A DNA stretch of 16,729 bases from Clostridiales bacterium (GCA_012512335.1 JAAZEK010000002.1:1-16729); one strand, 5' to 3'; shown: positions 8,124 through 15,543, counted from the stretch's first letter. Notes: generated by a model not told the origin, from the sequence alone. Numbers and translations: made by a program.

Positions 8124-9104
8124 TCATGGTGTCAAGGTCGTATTGTCTAAAGAGAACTGCTCAATAAATGCCTCCATTTCATCAGCGATTCTATTGTATT
8201 CAATATTATGAACATAATGTGAGCAATCCAGGTTAATTATCTCTGCATCCTTAGCTTCATTTGCATAATTTTTCTGAAAAATTCTCCATTCATCTTCGTT
8301 CCAACCAGTCCCTTCTCCATTGGAGGAAAACATTAATATTGGAGTATTATATATCTTACGTTCTTTCACTTTACTTGCACTTTTTTTGATTTCTTGTACT
8401 TCATTTAGCATTGTTTTTGTTGCTGTTCGCCGAAAAAAAATGGTTCTATATAATTCCTTTTCTGCTTCAGTTAATGTTCCATATTTCATAGCATCGCTTT
8501 CAGATATGCTTGGGATCCATCTTGTAACTCCTACATTAGCACCAAAAGCAGATAGCTTTAGCATAGAAATATTAATATCGTAATCTTTATAGGACTCTGG
8601 AACAGCCATATCAAGCCCTATAATTGCCATCACTTCTTCTGGATACTCCTGAGCCCAATATATGGCCTCGATTCCCGACATTGAATGTGGGACTAAAATA
8701 TATGGTCCACTTATTCCAGCCATTGAAAGCGCCTCTCTTGTTTCAGATAAAACAGTATCTATATCTCTATTTACATCAACAACATCACTAAATCCATACC
8801 CTGCCTTTTCTACCACCACTATTCTATTTTTATGGCTTAGTAATGAATAAAGGGACTTAAAATCTAATACCGGGGAGGATGTACCCCCTCCAGACATAAA
8901 AACTAATGTAGTTTCCCCTTCTCCCTCCATATATACATGCATGTTATGCCCATTAACCTCTACCATCTGTCCATTTGGAACAAATAATATATCCTCTTTA
9001 GATAAATGAACTCGATGATTGATATAGCTGATTAATATGAATATCATAATTATAGCAACTACTACTCCAATTATGATTCCTAGGCATCTAAAGACTTTTT
9101 TCAT
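8124..9104 (-). CDS. Membrane-anchored alpha/beta hydrolase
   Basis: From the ATG at 9104 this is a 326-residue alpha/beta-hydrolase-fold protein. An upstream in-frame ATG at 9128 has no SD, whereas AGGAGG lies five bases before the 9104 ATG and gives an N-terminus MKKVFRCLG followed by one transmembrane helix (about residues 5-28), so the catalytic domain is probably outside the membrane. The nucleophile elbow is PHSMSG with Ser141, Pro replacing the usual first Gly. The oxyanion-side loop is SGGGTSSP and the catalytic His is probably His296 in CSHYVHN. The catalytic acid is not assigned with confidence. The substrate is unknown; small esters or lipids are the usual range for such proteins. 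It has no operon partner. Confidence 0.85.
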   Translation of the reverse strand: MKKVFRCLGIIIGVVVAIIMIFILISYINHRVHLSKEDILFVPNGQMVEVNGHNMHVYMEGEGETTLVFMSGGGTSSPVLDFKSLYSLLSHKNRIVVVEKAGYGFSDVVDVNRDIDTVLSETREALSMAGISGPYILVPHSMSGIEAIYWAQEYPEEVMAIIGLDMAVPESYKDYDINISMLKLSAFGANVGVTRWIPSISESDAMKYGTLTEAEKELYRTIFFRRTATKTMLNEVQEIKKSASKVKERKIYNTPILMFSSNGEGTGWNEDEWRIFQKNYANEAKDAEIINLDCSHYVHNIEYNRIADEMEAFIEQFSLDNTTLTP

Positions 9105-9128
9105 CATATCCTCCTGTGAATATTCCAT

Positions 9129-9424
9129 AGATGATATACTTTCATTTCTCTACTTATCTCCTCCTTCTCTCCTGTGTTACTTCTGTATCACCTTCTACAT
9201 TACCTTCTTTTCCCTACTTTTCCTTTTCCTCTTGCTCTTTTACTATTGTAATCTCAAGCGTGTCATCGGTGCCTCTGAAAAAAGCAGGTTTTTGTGCACA
9301 CAAATTGTCTTTGATAGGATAATGTTGTATTATATACTTGATAAACCATCAAAAAGAGATTTAAGTAAGGTTGTAAAAAAGTCAGTGGTTTAGGGTGTAG
9401 TATAACAAATTTGGGGGGAAAACA
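9129..9424. other. Intergenic region with strong purine/pyrimidine strand bias
   Basis: This stretch between the divergent hydrolase and exonuclease genes is strongly pyrimidine-rich on the plus strand from about 9150 to 9240. On the minus strand one frame is open for 43 codons down to a TAG at about 9222-9224, including FFRGTDDTLEITIVKEQE, and the same frame continues with acidic codons to a TAA. It has no start codon and begins after a TGA, so it may be the decayed 3' end of an old gene. The right half carries the exonuclease promoter. Confidence 0.3.
9305..9333 (+). promoter_or_regulatory. Promoter for exodeoxyribonuclease III gene
   Basis: TTGTCT (9305-9310) and TATTAT (9328-9333) are separated by 17 bases, about 90 bases upstream of the TTG start. 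Motif evidence only. Confidence 0.55.
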
Positions 9425-10252
9425 TTGAAGTTTATTTCATGGAATATTGATTCATTAAATGCTGCATTAACAGGTGATTCAGCACGTGCAGTGTTGTCTC
9501 AAAATGTATTAAATACTATTATGCAGCATAAGCCGGAAGTTATTGCTTTACAGGAGACAAAGTTACCCTGTGACGGTCCTGCTAAAAAGCATTTAGAAAT
9601 ATTGAAGGATCTGTTTCCGGATTACGAAATTGCTTGGAATAGTTCGGTAGAACCAGCGCGCAAGGGTTATGCAGGGACCATGTTTTTATATAGGAATTAT
9701 TTTGCACCATCTGTTACTTATCCGATAATTGGTTCACCGGATACCATGGATTTGGAAGGCCGTATAATCACATTGGAATTCGAAAATTACTACTTAACAC
9801 AGGTTTATACGCCGAATGCAGGAGACAATCTGAGTCGCCTGGCAGATCGTCAGATGTGGGACATAAAATATGCCGAGTATCTAACAGGTCTGGATACTAA
9901 GAAACCAGTCATTGCAACGGGGGATTTTAATGTTGCACATAAGGAAATCGATTTAGCTCATCCTGGCAGCAACCGCCGTTCAGCTGGTTTTACTGATGAA
10001 GAGCGTCAAGGTTTCACAAATCTGTTATCGAAAGGATTTACAGATACATTTCGTTATCTTCATGGCGACGTGACAGGTACTTATAGCTGGTGGGCCCAGC
10101 GTGCCAGAACAAGTAAAATTAATAATTCCGGATGGAGAATTGATTACTGGTTGGTTAGTAATCGGATTGCAGAAAAGGTAATTAAATCTGAAATGATTGA
10201 TTCAGGACCAAGACAGGATCACACTCCAATATTACTTGAAATAGATTTATGA
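9425..10252 (+). CDS. xth: Exodeoxyribonuclease III (AP endonuclease)
   Basis: A 275-residue member of the Xth/ExoA family, which cuts DNA at abasic sites and removes blocked 3' ends in base excision repair, using a divalent metal. The active-site set is complete: Asn7 in SWNIDSLN, Glu44 in LQETK, Tyr128 in VYTPN, Asp167 and Asn169 in GDFNV, Asp240 in WRIDYW, and Asp265-His266 in QDHTPI. The length fits the family (about 250-275). The start is TTG at 9425, supported by GGGGGG six bases upstream and by the family N-terminus MKFISWN. It is a single-gene unit with its own promoter and terminator. Confidence 0.95.
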   Translation: MKFISWNIDSLNAALTGDSARAVLSQNVLNTIMQHKPEVIALQETKLPCDGPAKKHLEILKDLFPDYEIAWNSSVEPARKGYAGTMFLYRNYFAPSVTYPIIGSPDTMDLEGRIITLEFENYYLTQVYTPNAGDNLSRLADRQMWDIKYAEYLTGLDTKKPVIATGDFNVAHKEIDLAHPGSNRRSAGFTDEERQGFTNLLSKGFTDTFRYLHGDVTGTYSWWAQRARTSKINNSGWRIDYWLVSNRIAEKVIKSEMIDSGPRQDHTPILLEIDL

Positions 10253-10280
10253 ATTGAACTTCAGCTTTAGAATTGCATGT

Positions 10281-10328
10281 ATGCAGACCAAAGTCGCATT
10301 TTAGATTAAGGTCTGCATTTTTTATTTT
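10281..10328 (+). terminator. Rho-independent terminator after xth
   Basis: ATGCAGACC (10281-10289) pairs perfectly with GGTCTGCAT (10310-10318), a 9-bp stem with a 20-base loop, followed by a T-rich run (10318-10328). It lies 28 bases after the xth stop. The next 135 bases to the chromate transporter gene hold nothing I recognise. Confidence 0.85.
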
Positions 10329-10463
10329 CTGAAATACCATTCAAAATATATCTTGACATAAACAAAATGATGCCAAAAAGTTACATCAATGACTCCCATG
10401 TAGGACAGAGCAGCTATATTTTATGTATACAAAAGAAAAAGGATTGTAAGCCAAATCATAGAA

Positions 10464-11027
10464 TTACATAAAATGATAGACGATTCCACCAATCGCTCCT
10501 GCTCCTAACATAATAAAAATGGGATCAATCTTTGTTTTTCGCAAAGCCAAAACACATAGTGCAATAAGAGCTACTGCAATAAAATCGATACTGCCTATTT
10601 GAAATAAAATCGGTCCTCCATTCCATAGAGCCTGAATAATCATTGCTGCTCCTGCTGAAGCGATTAGTCCAATAATAGCTGGATGGAGACCACTTAAAAC
10701 ACCTTGTACATGCTTTAGATTCCTATATTTTTTATATAATATTGATAATAGCAAAACAATAATACTAGATGGCAGGACACAACCAAAGGTTGCTACCGTC
10801 GCGCCCCAGAATCCTGCAATCCGTGTACCCAAAAATGTAGCCGAATTGATCGCAATAGGTCCAGGAGTCATCTGCGATATGGTGATAATATCGGCAAATT
10901 CTCTCATGTTCAGCCAGCCATATGTGTCGACTACTTGGGCTTGTATCAATGGCAATGCTGCATACCCACCACCGAAGCTGAACATCCCAATCTGAAAAAA
11001 CACCCAAAACAATTCTATATAAATCAT
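10464..11027 (-). CDS. chrA: Chromate transporter, half-size subunit (second of pair)
   Basis: A 187-residue membrane protein of the CHR family, one half of the two-domain chromate transporter. It has the family motifs FGGGY (18-22) and SQMTPGPIAIN (51-61) and several hydrophobic helices. Half-size CHR proteins usually occur as gene pairs whose products work together with opposite membrane orientation; the upstream neighbour is the partner, and their reading frames overlap by four bases (ATGA at 11024-11027), a sign of translational coupling. GGGAG within the upstream gene acts as SD. Family members export chromate by ion exchange, but many have untested substrates, so true chromate resistance is only inferred. 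Confidence 0.9.
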   Translation of the reverse strand: MIYIELFWVFFQIGMFSFGGGYAALPLIQAQVVDTYGWLNMREFADIITISQMTPGPIAINSATFLGTRIAGFWGATVATFGCVLPSSIIVLLLSILYKKYRNLKHVQGVLSGLHPAIIGLIASAGAAMIIQALWNGGPILFQIGSIDFIAVALIALCVLALRKTKIDPIFIMLGAGAIGGIVYHFM

Positions 11028-11593
11028 ATGTTTTCTCCCTTTCCCGATTCTTTTTTTATTGATAGAAATCCGACAAGTGCACAGATGAGTATAACGTAAA
11101 CGGGATTCACATTGAAGAAAAACACTGCTGCAAATGCACCTGCCATCAGTACAATCGGAATAATCTTTTTATTTTTTAGAATGGTCGTCCCCATATTCAC
11201 CACCACATCAATAATAACGGCACAAACCCCAGCCTGCATCCCCCGAAGAACATTTTTTATAACCTCGTTTCCGATAAAGGCATCATATCCAATAGAAATA
11301 ATGGATAGTAAAATGAAGGGAGGCAATATGGTTCCGATGATTGCAACAAGGGTACCGGTAATCCCAGCAAGGTGGTTCCCGAGTAAAACAGATGCATTGA
11401 CTGCCATAGCCCCAGGGGATGATTGGGCAATTGCTGCAAAATCAAGCATCTCATTCTCTTCAATCCATCCCATCTTATCTACGAATTCCTTTTTCATCAG
11501 GGAAATAATCACATAGCCGCCGCCAAATGTGAAAGCACTCAGCTTAAAAGTTTGGATAAACAACCTCCAGTAGAATTTCATATCGTGTTTCAA
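11024..11593 (-). CDS. chrA: Chromate transporter, half-size subunit (first of pair)
   Basis: A 189-residue CHR-family membrane protein, paralogous to the next gene. It carries FGGGY (23-27) and QSSPGAMAVN (57-66); the second motif departs from the usual QxxPGPxAxN, having Ala instead of the second Pro. The start is TTG at 11593, preceded by AAGGAG at eight bases; the next ATG (residue 5) lies too far from that SD. It is first in a two-gene operon and divergent from a LysR-type regulator that probably controls it. The physiological substrate may be chromate, sulfate or another oxyanion; sequence alone does not decide. Confidence 0.9.
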   Translation of the reverse strand: MKHDMKFYWRLFIQTFKLSAFTFGGGYVIISLMKKEFVDKMGWIEENEMLDFAAIAQSSPGAMAVNASVLLGNHLAGITGTLVAIIGTILPPFILLSIISIGYDAFIGNEVIKNVLRGMQAGVCAVIIDVVVNMGTTILKNKKIIPIVLMAGAFAAVFFFNVNPVYVILICALVGFLSIKKESGKGENI

Positions 11594-11637
11594 GCTAGAT
11601 TCTCCTTTTTTACTTATAATTTTGAACTTTTATACCT

Positions 11638-11666
11638 ATTATATCCCTTGCAACAACATAAGTAAA
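11638..11666 (-). promoter_or_regulatory. Promoter for the chromate transporter pair
   Basis: On the minus strand TTTACT (11661-11666) and a perfect TATAAT (11638-11643) are 17 bases apart, about 45 bases upstream of the TTG start. A palindrome lies just upstream of the -35 box. Confidence 0.7.
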
Positions 11667-11677
11667 ATAGTATTATA

Positions 11678-11692
11678 ATATGTATATCATAT
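11678..11692. promoter_or_regulatory. Candidate LysR-type operator
   Basis: ATATG-N5-CATAT is a 15-base palindrome that includes T-N11-A (T11679, A11691), the LysR-family binding pattern. Its centre is near -54 relative to the expected transporter transcription start, a usual activator position. The surrounding DNA is very AT-rich, so chance symmetry is possible. Confidence 0.45.
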
Positions 11693-11817
11693 GTAATTAG
11701 TTATGTATGAACTCACCACTTATAGAATCAGAAGTCTTGAAGTAGGATAATTATGTATAGATTTTTGTTGAAAACACCAATCTTGTAGGAATGAGATATA
11801 TGAAGGAGGAAAAGAAT

Positions 11818-12696
11818 TTGACGGTACGACATATGAAAATTTTCGTGACAGTATGTGAAGAGAATAGCATCACAAAAGCCGCTAAAAGACTTCATCTATC
11901 CCAACCAGCGGTCAGTGTTGCTATCAAGGAAATCGAGCAGCATTACGACGTAAAGTTATTTGACCGCATTTCTAGGAGACTTTATCTTACTGATATAGGA
12001 AGGAATTTTCTTGAGTATGCAATCCACATTATATCGCTGTTTGAAGATATGGAGAATAGCATAGGTCAATGGGAGAGCTCAGGAAAGTTAAGAATTGGTG
12101 CTTCTATTACAATCGGCACACGATTTATGCCCCAATATGTAAGTACATTCTATAAGGTTCACCCTCAATCCAAAATAGAGGTTTTTATCGGTAGCTCTGA
12201 TATAATAGAAGAAAAAATTCTGCAAAGTGAACTTGATTTTGCTCTGATAGAAGGGTTGATCCATTCTGATAATATTATTTCTGAAACCTATCGAAAAGAC
12301 AGATTGAGTGTTATTTGCAGTCCGGATGATGACTTTTGCAGCAAGAAGACAATAACAATCGAGCAACTGCTACAGTGTCCTTTACTCCTGAGGGAGAGAG
12401 GAAGTGGCACCAGAGAATTATTTGATCATGCATTATCATCTCTAGAATACACTTATTCTCCATCTTGGGAAAGCACAAGCACGGAAGCTCTAATAAACGC
12501 TGTCCAAGAGGGACTGGGAGTTGCTGTTTTACCTTATATGCTGGTGCGAGATGAATTAGAAAACAGCACTATTATGGAATTGCAGGTAGAAAATCTATAT
12601 CTGGACCGGGGATTCCACATCGTATATCATAAAAACAAGCTCCTTACCAGTCCAGCAAAGGAGTTTATTGAAATGTGCCGAAATTTTGAGGAATAA
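11818..12696 (+). CDS. LysR-family transcriptional regulator
   Basis: From the TTG at 11818 this is a 292-residue LysR-type regulator. An ATG at 11791 would add nine residues, but AAGGAGG lies eight bases before the TTG and inside that extension, and the family N-terminus MTVRHMKIF fits the later start. The winged helix-turn-helix lies in residues 1-60, including NSITKAAKRLHLSQPAVSVAI. The rest is the periplasmic-binding-protein-like effector domain (about 85-290), with the family segment RERGSGTRELFD near residue 200. LysR proteins usually control the divergent gene next to them; here that is the chromate transporter pair. The co-inducer is unknown. A terminator follows the gene. Confidence 0.92.
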   Translation: MTVRHMKIFVTVCEENSITKAAKRLHLSQPAVSVAIKEIEQHYDVKLFDRISRRLYLTDIGRNFLEYAIHIISLFEDMENSIGQWESSGKLRIGASITIGTRFMPQYVSTFYKVHPQSKIEVFIGSSDIIEEKILQSELDFALIEGLIHSDNIISETYRKDRLSVICSPDDDFCSKKTITIEQLLQCPLLLRERGSGTRELFDHALSSLEYTYSPSWESTSTEALINAVQEGLGVAVLPYMLVRDELENSTIMELQVENLYLDRGFHIVYHKNKLLTSPAKEFIEMCRNFEE

Positions 12697-12731
12697 CAAA
12701 TCTCGTAAATCCCAGTATAATATTTGCTATA

Positions 12732-12765
12732 AAAGAATCGGCTATACCGTTTCTTTTTTATTTTT
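12732..12765 (+). terminator. Rho-independent terminator after the LysR gene
   Basis: AAAGAATCGG (12732-12741) pairs with CCGTTTCTTT (12747-12756) with one T-T mismatch and a five-base loop. T runs follow at 12757-12759 and 12761-12765. It ends 18 bases before the IS element boundary. Confidence 0.7.
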
Positions 12766-12782
12766 GGTGGTAATTATGCTTA

Positions 12783-12930
12783 GTGACCTGCTCCCGCCGC
12801 CTGAAGAGGCGGGGGCTTCTTGGGATGTACCAACCACTGTTGGTATAATTACCAAGCTATCCCCGTTGGCCCAACGGTTCATGATATTTTACGCTAGGCT
12901 ATCAGCCTTAGCATTTTACAAGCTTCATAC
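12783..12930 (-). ncRNA. Omega-RNA (reRNA) of TnpB
   Basis: The minus-strand stretch running from the tnpB 3' end to the right end is densely structured, as expected for the RNA that guides TnpB. CCGTTG/CAACGG (12863-12877) forms a stem with a three-base loop; TTGGTA/TACCAA (12840-12855) forms a second; ACCAAC/GTTGGT (12829-12844) forms an alternative that shares TTGGT with the second; the bulged right-end hairpin (12793-12815) closes it. The guide would be the flanking sequence just below 12783. The 5' boundary, inside or near the end of tnpB, is a guess. Confidence 0.6.
12793..12815 (-). repeat. IS right-end subterminal hairpin
   Basis: CCC-G-CCGCCT (12793-12802) pairs with AGGCGGGGG (12807-12815) around a GAAG loop: a 9-bp stem with one bulged G at 12796. 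TnpA of this family recognises such bulged hairpins near each end. Confidence 0.75.
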
Positions 12931-14021
12931 TTTATATTATTTGCTGCATTGATATCTCTATCCAATAAGTGTCCGCAGTTGGGACAGGTCCACACCCTAT
13001 CAGCTAAAGTAAGGTCTGCATTTCTGTGCTTACAGTGATAACAGGTTTTACTGGATGGGTACCACTTGTTTATGACAACTAGGTGTTTTCCCTGCTCTTC
13101 CAGTTTGTAGCCTAGAAAACTTTTCAGCTTACCATATCCATTGTCATTTGTAGATTTAGCCAGATGCAATAATTGGGCTATGTTTCGCATATTGATGTCT
13201 TCTATTGCAACAGCATCATAAGCATTGGTTATCTGCCTAGACAGCTTGTGCAAAAAATCTTTTCTTTGATTAGCTACCTTTTCGTGCAGCTTTGCTACCT
13301 TTTGACGTTGCTTCTCCCGGTTTTTCCCTCCCTTCTTCCTTTTTGACAATTTACGTTGTTCCTTCTTTAGTATTGCTTCTGCCTCTCTGTAATATCTCGG
13401 ATAATCCGGTTGATTACCCATATGATCCACATATAGAGATCCAGAGGAATAGTCCAGACCCATAACACTATCTATGGTTGGGTTGACCTTTGGAGTTTCA
13501 ACAGTATATTCCACTAGTATGGATATGTCATATTTCCCTGTTGGTGTGCGGCTAATGGTTACAGATTTAATGATACAATCATCAGGGATGGCTCGATGTA
13601 ATTTTATAAGTACATTCCCCAACTTGGGCAAACGAATGGTTTTGCTATCTATGAGTCGTATAGTGCCTTTTTGGTTATTTGTTGTATAGGCTTTTCTACT
13701 GTGATGTTTGCTTTTGAATTTAGGAAAACCAACGGATTTATCCCGATAAAAGTTCTGATAGGCTTGATTCAGATTCAGCTGAGCATTTGCCAGAGCAAGG
13801 CTATCCACCTCTTTTAACCAAGGGTATTCTTTCTTGTAATCAGCAGGAAGTCTGTATTTTTGTTCCTTTAATGCTTGTTTATCATCCTTGTATTTCTGAT
13901 ATATCTCTATCCGATTGCTAAGCATCTGGTTATAGATAAACCGTACACAACCAAATGTTTTGTTGATCAATACAGCTTGTTCCTCATTCGGGTATAGGCG
14001 ATACTTATATGCCTTATTCAC
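12894..14021 (-). CDS. tnpB: TnpB RNA-guided endonuclease
   Basis: A TnpB of 375 residues from the GTG at 14021. The RuvC-like nuclease is complete: GLDYSS (Asp190), AIEDINM (Glu274) and DRDINAANN (Asp354/Asp356). A zinc finger between the last two motifs has CYHC (Cys327, Cys330) and CPNC (Cys346, Cys349). The N-terminus NKAYKYRLYPN is the family opening, and the basic segment around 223-260 fits nucleic-acid binding. TnpB uses an RNA from the element's right end to cut DNA next to a short TAM, helping to keep the element after TnpA excises it. A TTG at 14042 would add seven residues but has no SD; AGGG lies eight bases before the GTG. The frame overlaps tnpA. No decay is seen, so it is probably active. 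Confidence 0.93.
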   Translation of the reverse strand: MNKAYKYRLYPNEEQAVLINKTFGCVRFIYNQMLSNRIEIYQKYKDDKQALKEQKYRLPADYKKEYPWLKEVDSLALANAQLNLNQAYQNFYRDKSVGFPKFKSKHHSRKAYTTNNQKGTIRLIDSKTIRLPKLGNVLIKLHRAIPDDCIIKSVTISRTPTGKYDISILVEYTVETPKVNPTIDSVMGLDYSSGSLYVDHMGNQPDYPRYYREAEAILKKEQRKLSKRKKGGKNREKQRQKVAKLHEKVANQRKDFLHKLSRQITNAYDAVAIEDINMRNIAQLLHLAKSTNDNGYGKLKSFLGYKLEEQGKHLVVINKWYPSSKTCYHCKHRNADLTLADRVWTCPNCGHLLDRDINAANNIKYEACKMLRLIA

Positions 14022-14418
14022 TCTTTTCACCCTGACTTTCAATATATTTTCGAATCACTTCTACCGGAGCTTTACCTGTTGTAAGCAGGCAAAAACTTCT
14101 GGACCAGAAACTGTCCTTCCATAAAGATGACTTTATGTGGGGAAACTCTTTTTTTATCAATCTGGATGAAGCACTTTTGTATGCATTGATAAACTTGGAC
14201 AATTCTGAATTTGGATGCCCTTTGAAGAGGATATGGATATGGTCTTTATCTTGATTCCATTCCTGCACCGTTATATTGTAATTAGCAGATATGTAATGAA
14301 AGATCTCACGGAGCCTATCTGAGATAGGTTCATCAATCACTTTTTTTCTATATTTAACAACAAGAATAAGATGGTAATACATAAGGAATACTGAATGTTT
14401 ATTATTGTCTAATTTCAT
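14014..14418 (-). CDS. tnpA: TnpA transposase, IS200/IS605 family (HUH Y1)
   Basis: A 134-residue Y1 transposase that cuts and rejoins single-stranded DNA at the element ends during lagging-strand synthesis. The metal-binding HUH motif is His60-Ile-His62 in KDHIHILF, and the catalytic tyrosine is Tyr125 in VIRKYIESQG. FHYISANYNI and the segment around FINAYKSASSRLIKKEFP are typical of the family. The length is normal (130-155). The ATG at 14418 follows AAGGAG at eleven bases, and a strong promoter lies 40 bases upstream. Its 3' end overlaps the start of tnpB, suggesting coupled translation. Confidence 0.95.
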   Translation of the reverse strand: MKLDNNKHSVFLMYYHLILVVKYRKKVIDEPISDRLREIFHYISANYNITVQEWNQDKDHIHILFKGHPNSELSKFINAYKSASSRLIKKEFPHIKSSLWKDSFWSRSFCLLTTGKAPVEVIRKYIESQGEKSE

Positions 14419-14459
14419 CTATATCACAGCTCCTTCGATATAGTTCTACTGATGTATAT

Positions 14460-14488
14460 ATTTTACCATATTTAGGGCGAATAGTCAA
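14460..14488 (-). promoter_or_regulatory. Promoter of tnpA
   Basis: On the minus strand TTGACT (14483-14488) and TAAAAT (14460-14465) are exactly 17 bases apart, with TGG directly before the -10 box. This is the best-scoring promoter by eye in the window, lying inside the element's left end. Confidence 0.75.
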
Positions 14489-14494
14489 TAGAAT

Positions 14495-14521
14495 GTTACA
14501 GTTTTTGTGTTACAGTTTTGT
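14495..14521. repeat. Tandem 14-base direct repeat in IS left end
   Basis: GTTACAGTTTTTGT (14495-14508) is followed directly by GTTACAGTTTTGT (14509-14521), differing by one T. It lies just upstream of the tnpA -35 box and may be a binding site or simple slippage. Confidence 0.6.
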
Positions 14522-14550
14522 AGTTATCCGGGCAGGAATTATGCAATTCA

Positions 14551-14603
14551 TCTCCCACCTACGCTCTCACTTTCGTGAGCAATGTTGGCTAAGAGGAGGG
14601 AGA
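14551..14603 (-). repeat. IS left-end imperfect hairpin
   Basis: TCTCCC-A-CCT (14551-14560) pairs with AGG-A-GGGAGA (14594-14603): nine base pairs with an A-A mismatch. Inside it a smaller stem forms from 14563-14570 and GTGAGC (14575-14580) with a two-base bulge. It fits a TnpA-recognised subterminal structure. Confidence 0.6.
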
Positions 14604-14682
14604 CTTCTTGCTAGATGTGTTAAATCATTTAAATGGAAAAAGGTGATTTCACAATACATGAATTAGAAGGGATGTGAGCAGA

Positions 14683-15543
14683 ATGCCTCGTTACATCACT
14701 CGAAGCATATTACTTTTGTTAATTCTGACAGTGCTAGTGAGCTGTGGCAGTACCAACGTTACCCCAGATGAACAAGAGGGGAGAAAAACACAGATGCCTG
14801 ACCAGCCGACCTTGCCACCGCAAACAAAAGAGACCTTCGACGGGGTTGTAGGACAGGATTGGTTTGAAATTGTCGTTCCGCTTTTCGAAGAGATTGGCGG
14901 TGCAACAGATATCGTCTATGGAGCCAAAAAGCTGTGGGTCATCGATACCCGGGTAGATGCGACTGTGGCATCATCAGCAACACCCGGATTGCTATCAAGT
15001 GTCGATGGGATCAAATGGGAAAGAGTTGATTTGGATGCACTGGGCTTTATCAAGGAATTGCAAGGAAATGCTCGTTTACTCGGGACGGAGGATACAATTT
15101 ATGTGATTGTTGAAAATGGAGCCACAGGCTATGCCATCACTGGAGAAAGAACGAAATATCCTTGGATTTTGAAGGGAGACGGTGAACAGTATGAAAAAAT
15201 ATCTTTACCCTTACCTGCCGGGGAATGGAGATATGTAAGTATTACAGGCAGCGAGTCGGGTTATTTTGTTTTCGATAAGACGTATCGCAGCTATAAGGAC
15301 CTCAGAGTGATTCATTCTGTAGAAGGCAAAAGTTGGACGGAATTTACTCCACTGTTACTACACAGCAAAAACCTGAATAATGAATGGTTTAAATCCGTTG
15401 ATAAATCCATGCTTATGTATCAAATGAGATCGGTTGAAAATGGACTGGTTGCTCTGGGCGGATTGGGGCATTACCGACATAAGTCCATTTTATATAGCGG
15501 ACCATTGCCTTTTGATTACCTTAATCCGAAAGGAGAGGAGTAA
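14683..15543 (+). CDS. Putative lipoprotein with Asp-box-like repeats
   Basis: A 286-residue protein from the ATG at 14683; a GTG at 14674 would add three residues but lies only two bases from the AAGGG that serves as SD. Residues 1-21 are a lipoprotein signal peptide ending in the lipobox LVSC (Cys21), so the mature protein should be anchored outside the membrane. A Pro/Gln-rich linker follows (28-50). Asp-box-like motifs occur at SSVDGIKW (105-112) and HSVEGKSW (211-218), with a related RGDG-type strand at 162-170, as in beta-propeller or sialidase-like repeats. No catalytic residues of a known enzyme are recognised. The stop TAA is followed at once by the ATG of an in-frame paralogue. Codon use looks somewhat more GC-rich than the first half of the window. 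No clear promoter was found between it and the IS. Confidence 0.75.
   Translation: MPRYITRSILLLLILTVLVSCGSTNVTPDEQEGRKTQMPDQPTLPPQTKETFDGVVGQDWFEIVVPLFEEIGGATDIVYGAKKLWVIDTRVDATVASSATPGLLSSVDGIKWERVDLDALGFIKELQGNARLLGTEDTIYVIVENGATGYAITGERTKYPWILKGDGEQYEKISLPLPAGEWRYVSITGSESGYFVFDKTYRSYKDLRVIHSVEGKSWTEFTPLLLHSKNLNNEWFKSVDKSMLMYQMRSVENGLVALGGLGHYRHKSILYSGPLPFDYLNPKGEE

Larger units (their letters stand above)
12783..14619 (-). mobile_element. IS200/IS605-family insertion sequence with tnpA and tnpB
   Basis: The element, about 1.84 kb, reads on the minus strand as left end, tnpA, tnpB, right end. Both genes are intact and both ends carry imperfect hairpins, as expected for elements that move as single-stranded DNA without terminal inverted repeats or target duplication. 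The right end is placed after GGTCAC (minus strand, ending near 12783). The left end is placed next to TTTAAC (minus strand, 14619-14624), a plausible target/TAM sequence since TTTAA-type targets are known in this family. Exact ends are inferred and could be off by several bases. It sits between the LysR terminator and the lipoprotein gene without breaking a recognised gene. Confidence 0.8.

Noticed and set aside
9037..9393. Open plus-strand frames rich in Ser, Phe and Leu between the hydrolase and xth genes
   Set aside because: They come from the pyrimidine-rich tract, lack SD sequences and overlap the hydrolase start and the xth promoter.
10353..10358. A perfect TTGACA in the gap after xth
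   Set aside because: No acceptable -10 box lies 15-19 bases downstream, and no plus-strand gene follows.
10370..10471. A 33-codon plus-strand frame starting MPKSYINDSHVGQ
   Set aside because: It has no SD, runs into the end of the convergent chromate transporter gene and resembles nothing known. It is probably chance.
14608..14636. TTGCTA with a possible -10 box ahead of the lipoprotein gene
   Set aside because: The best -10 candidate matches only three of six bases, so a promoter cannot be supported.
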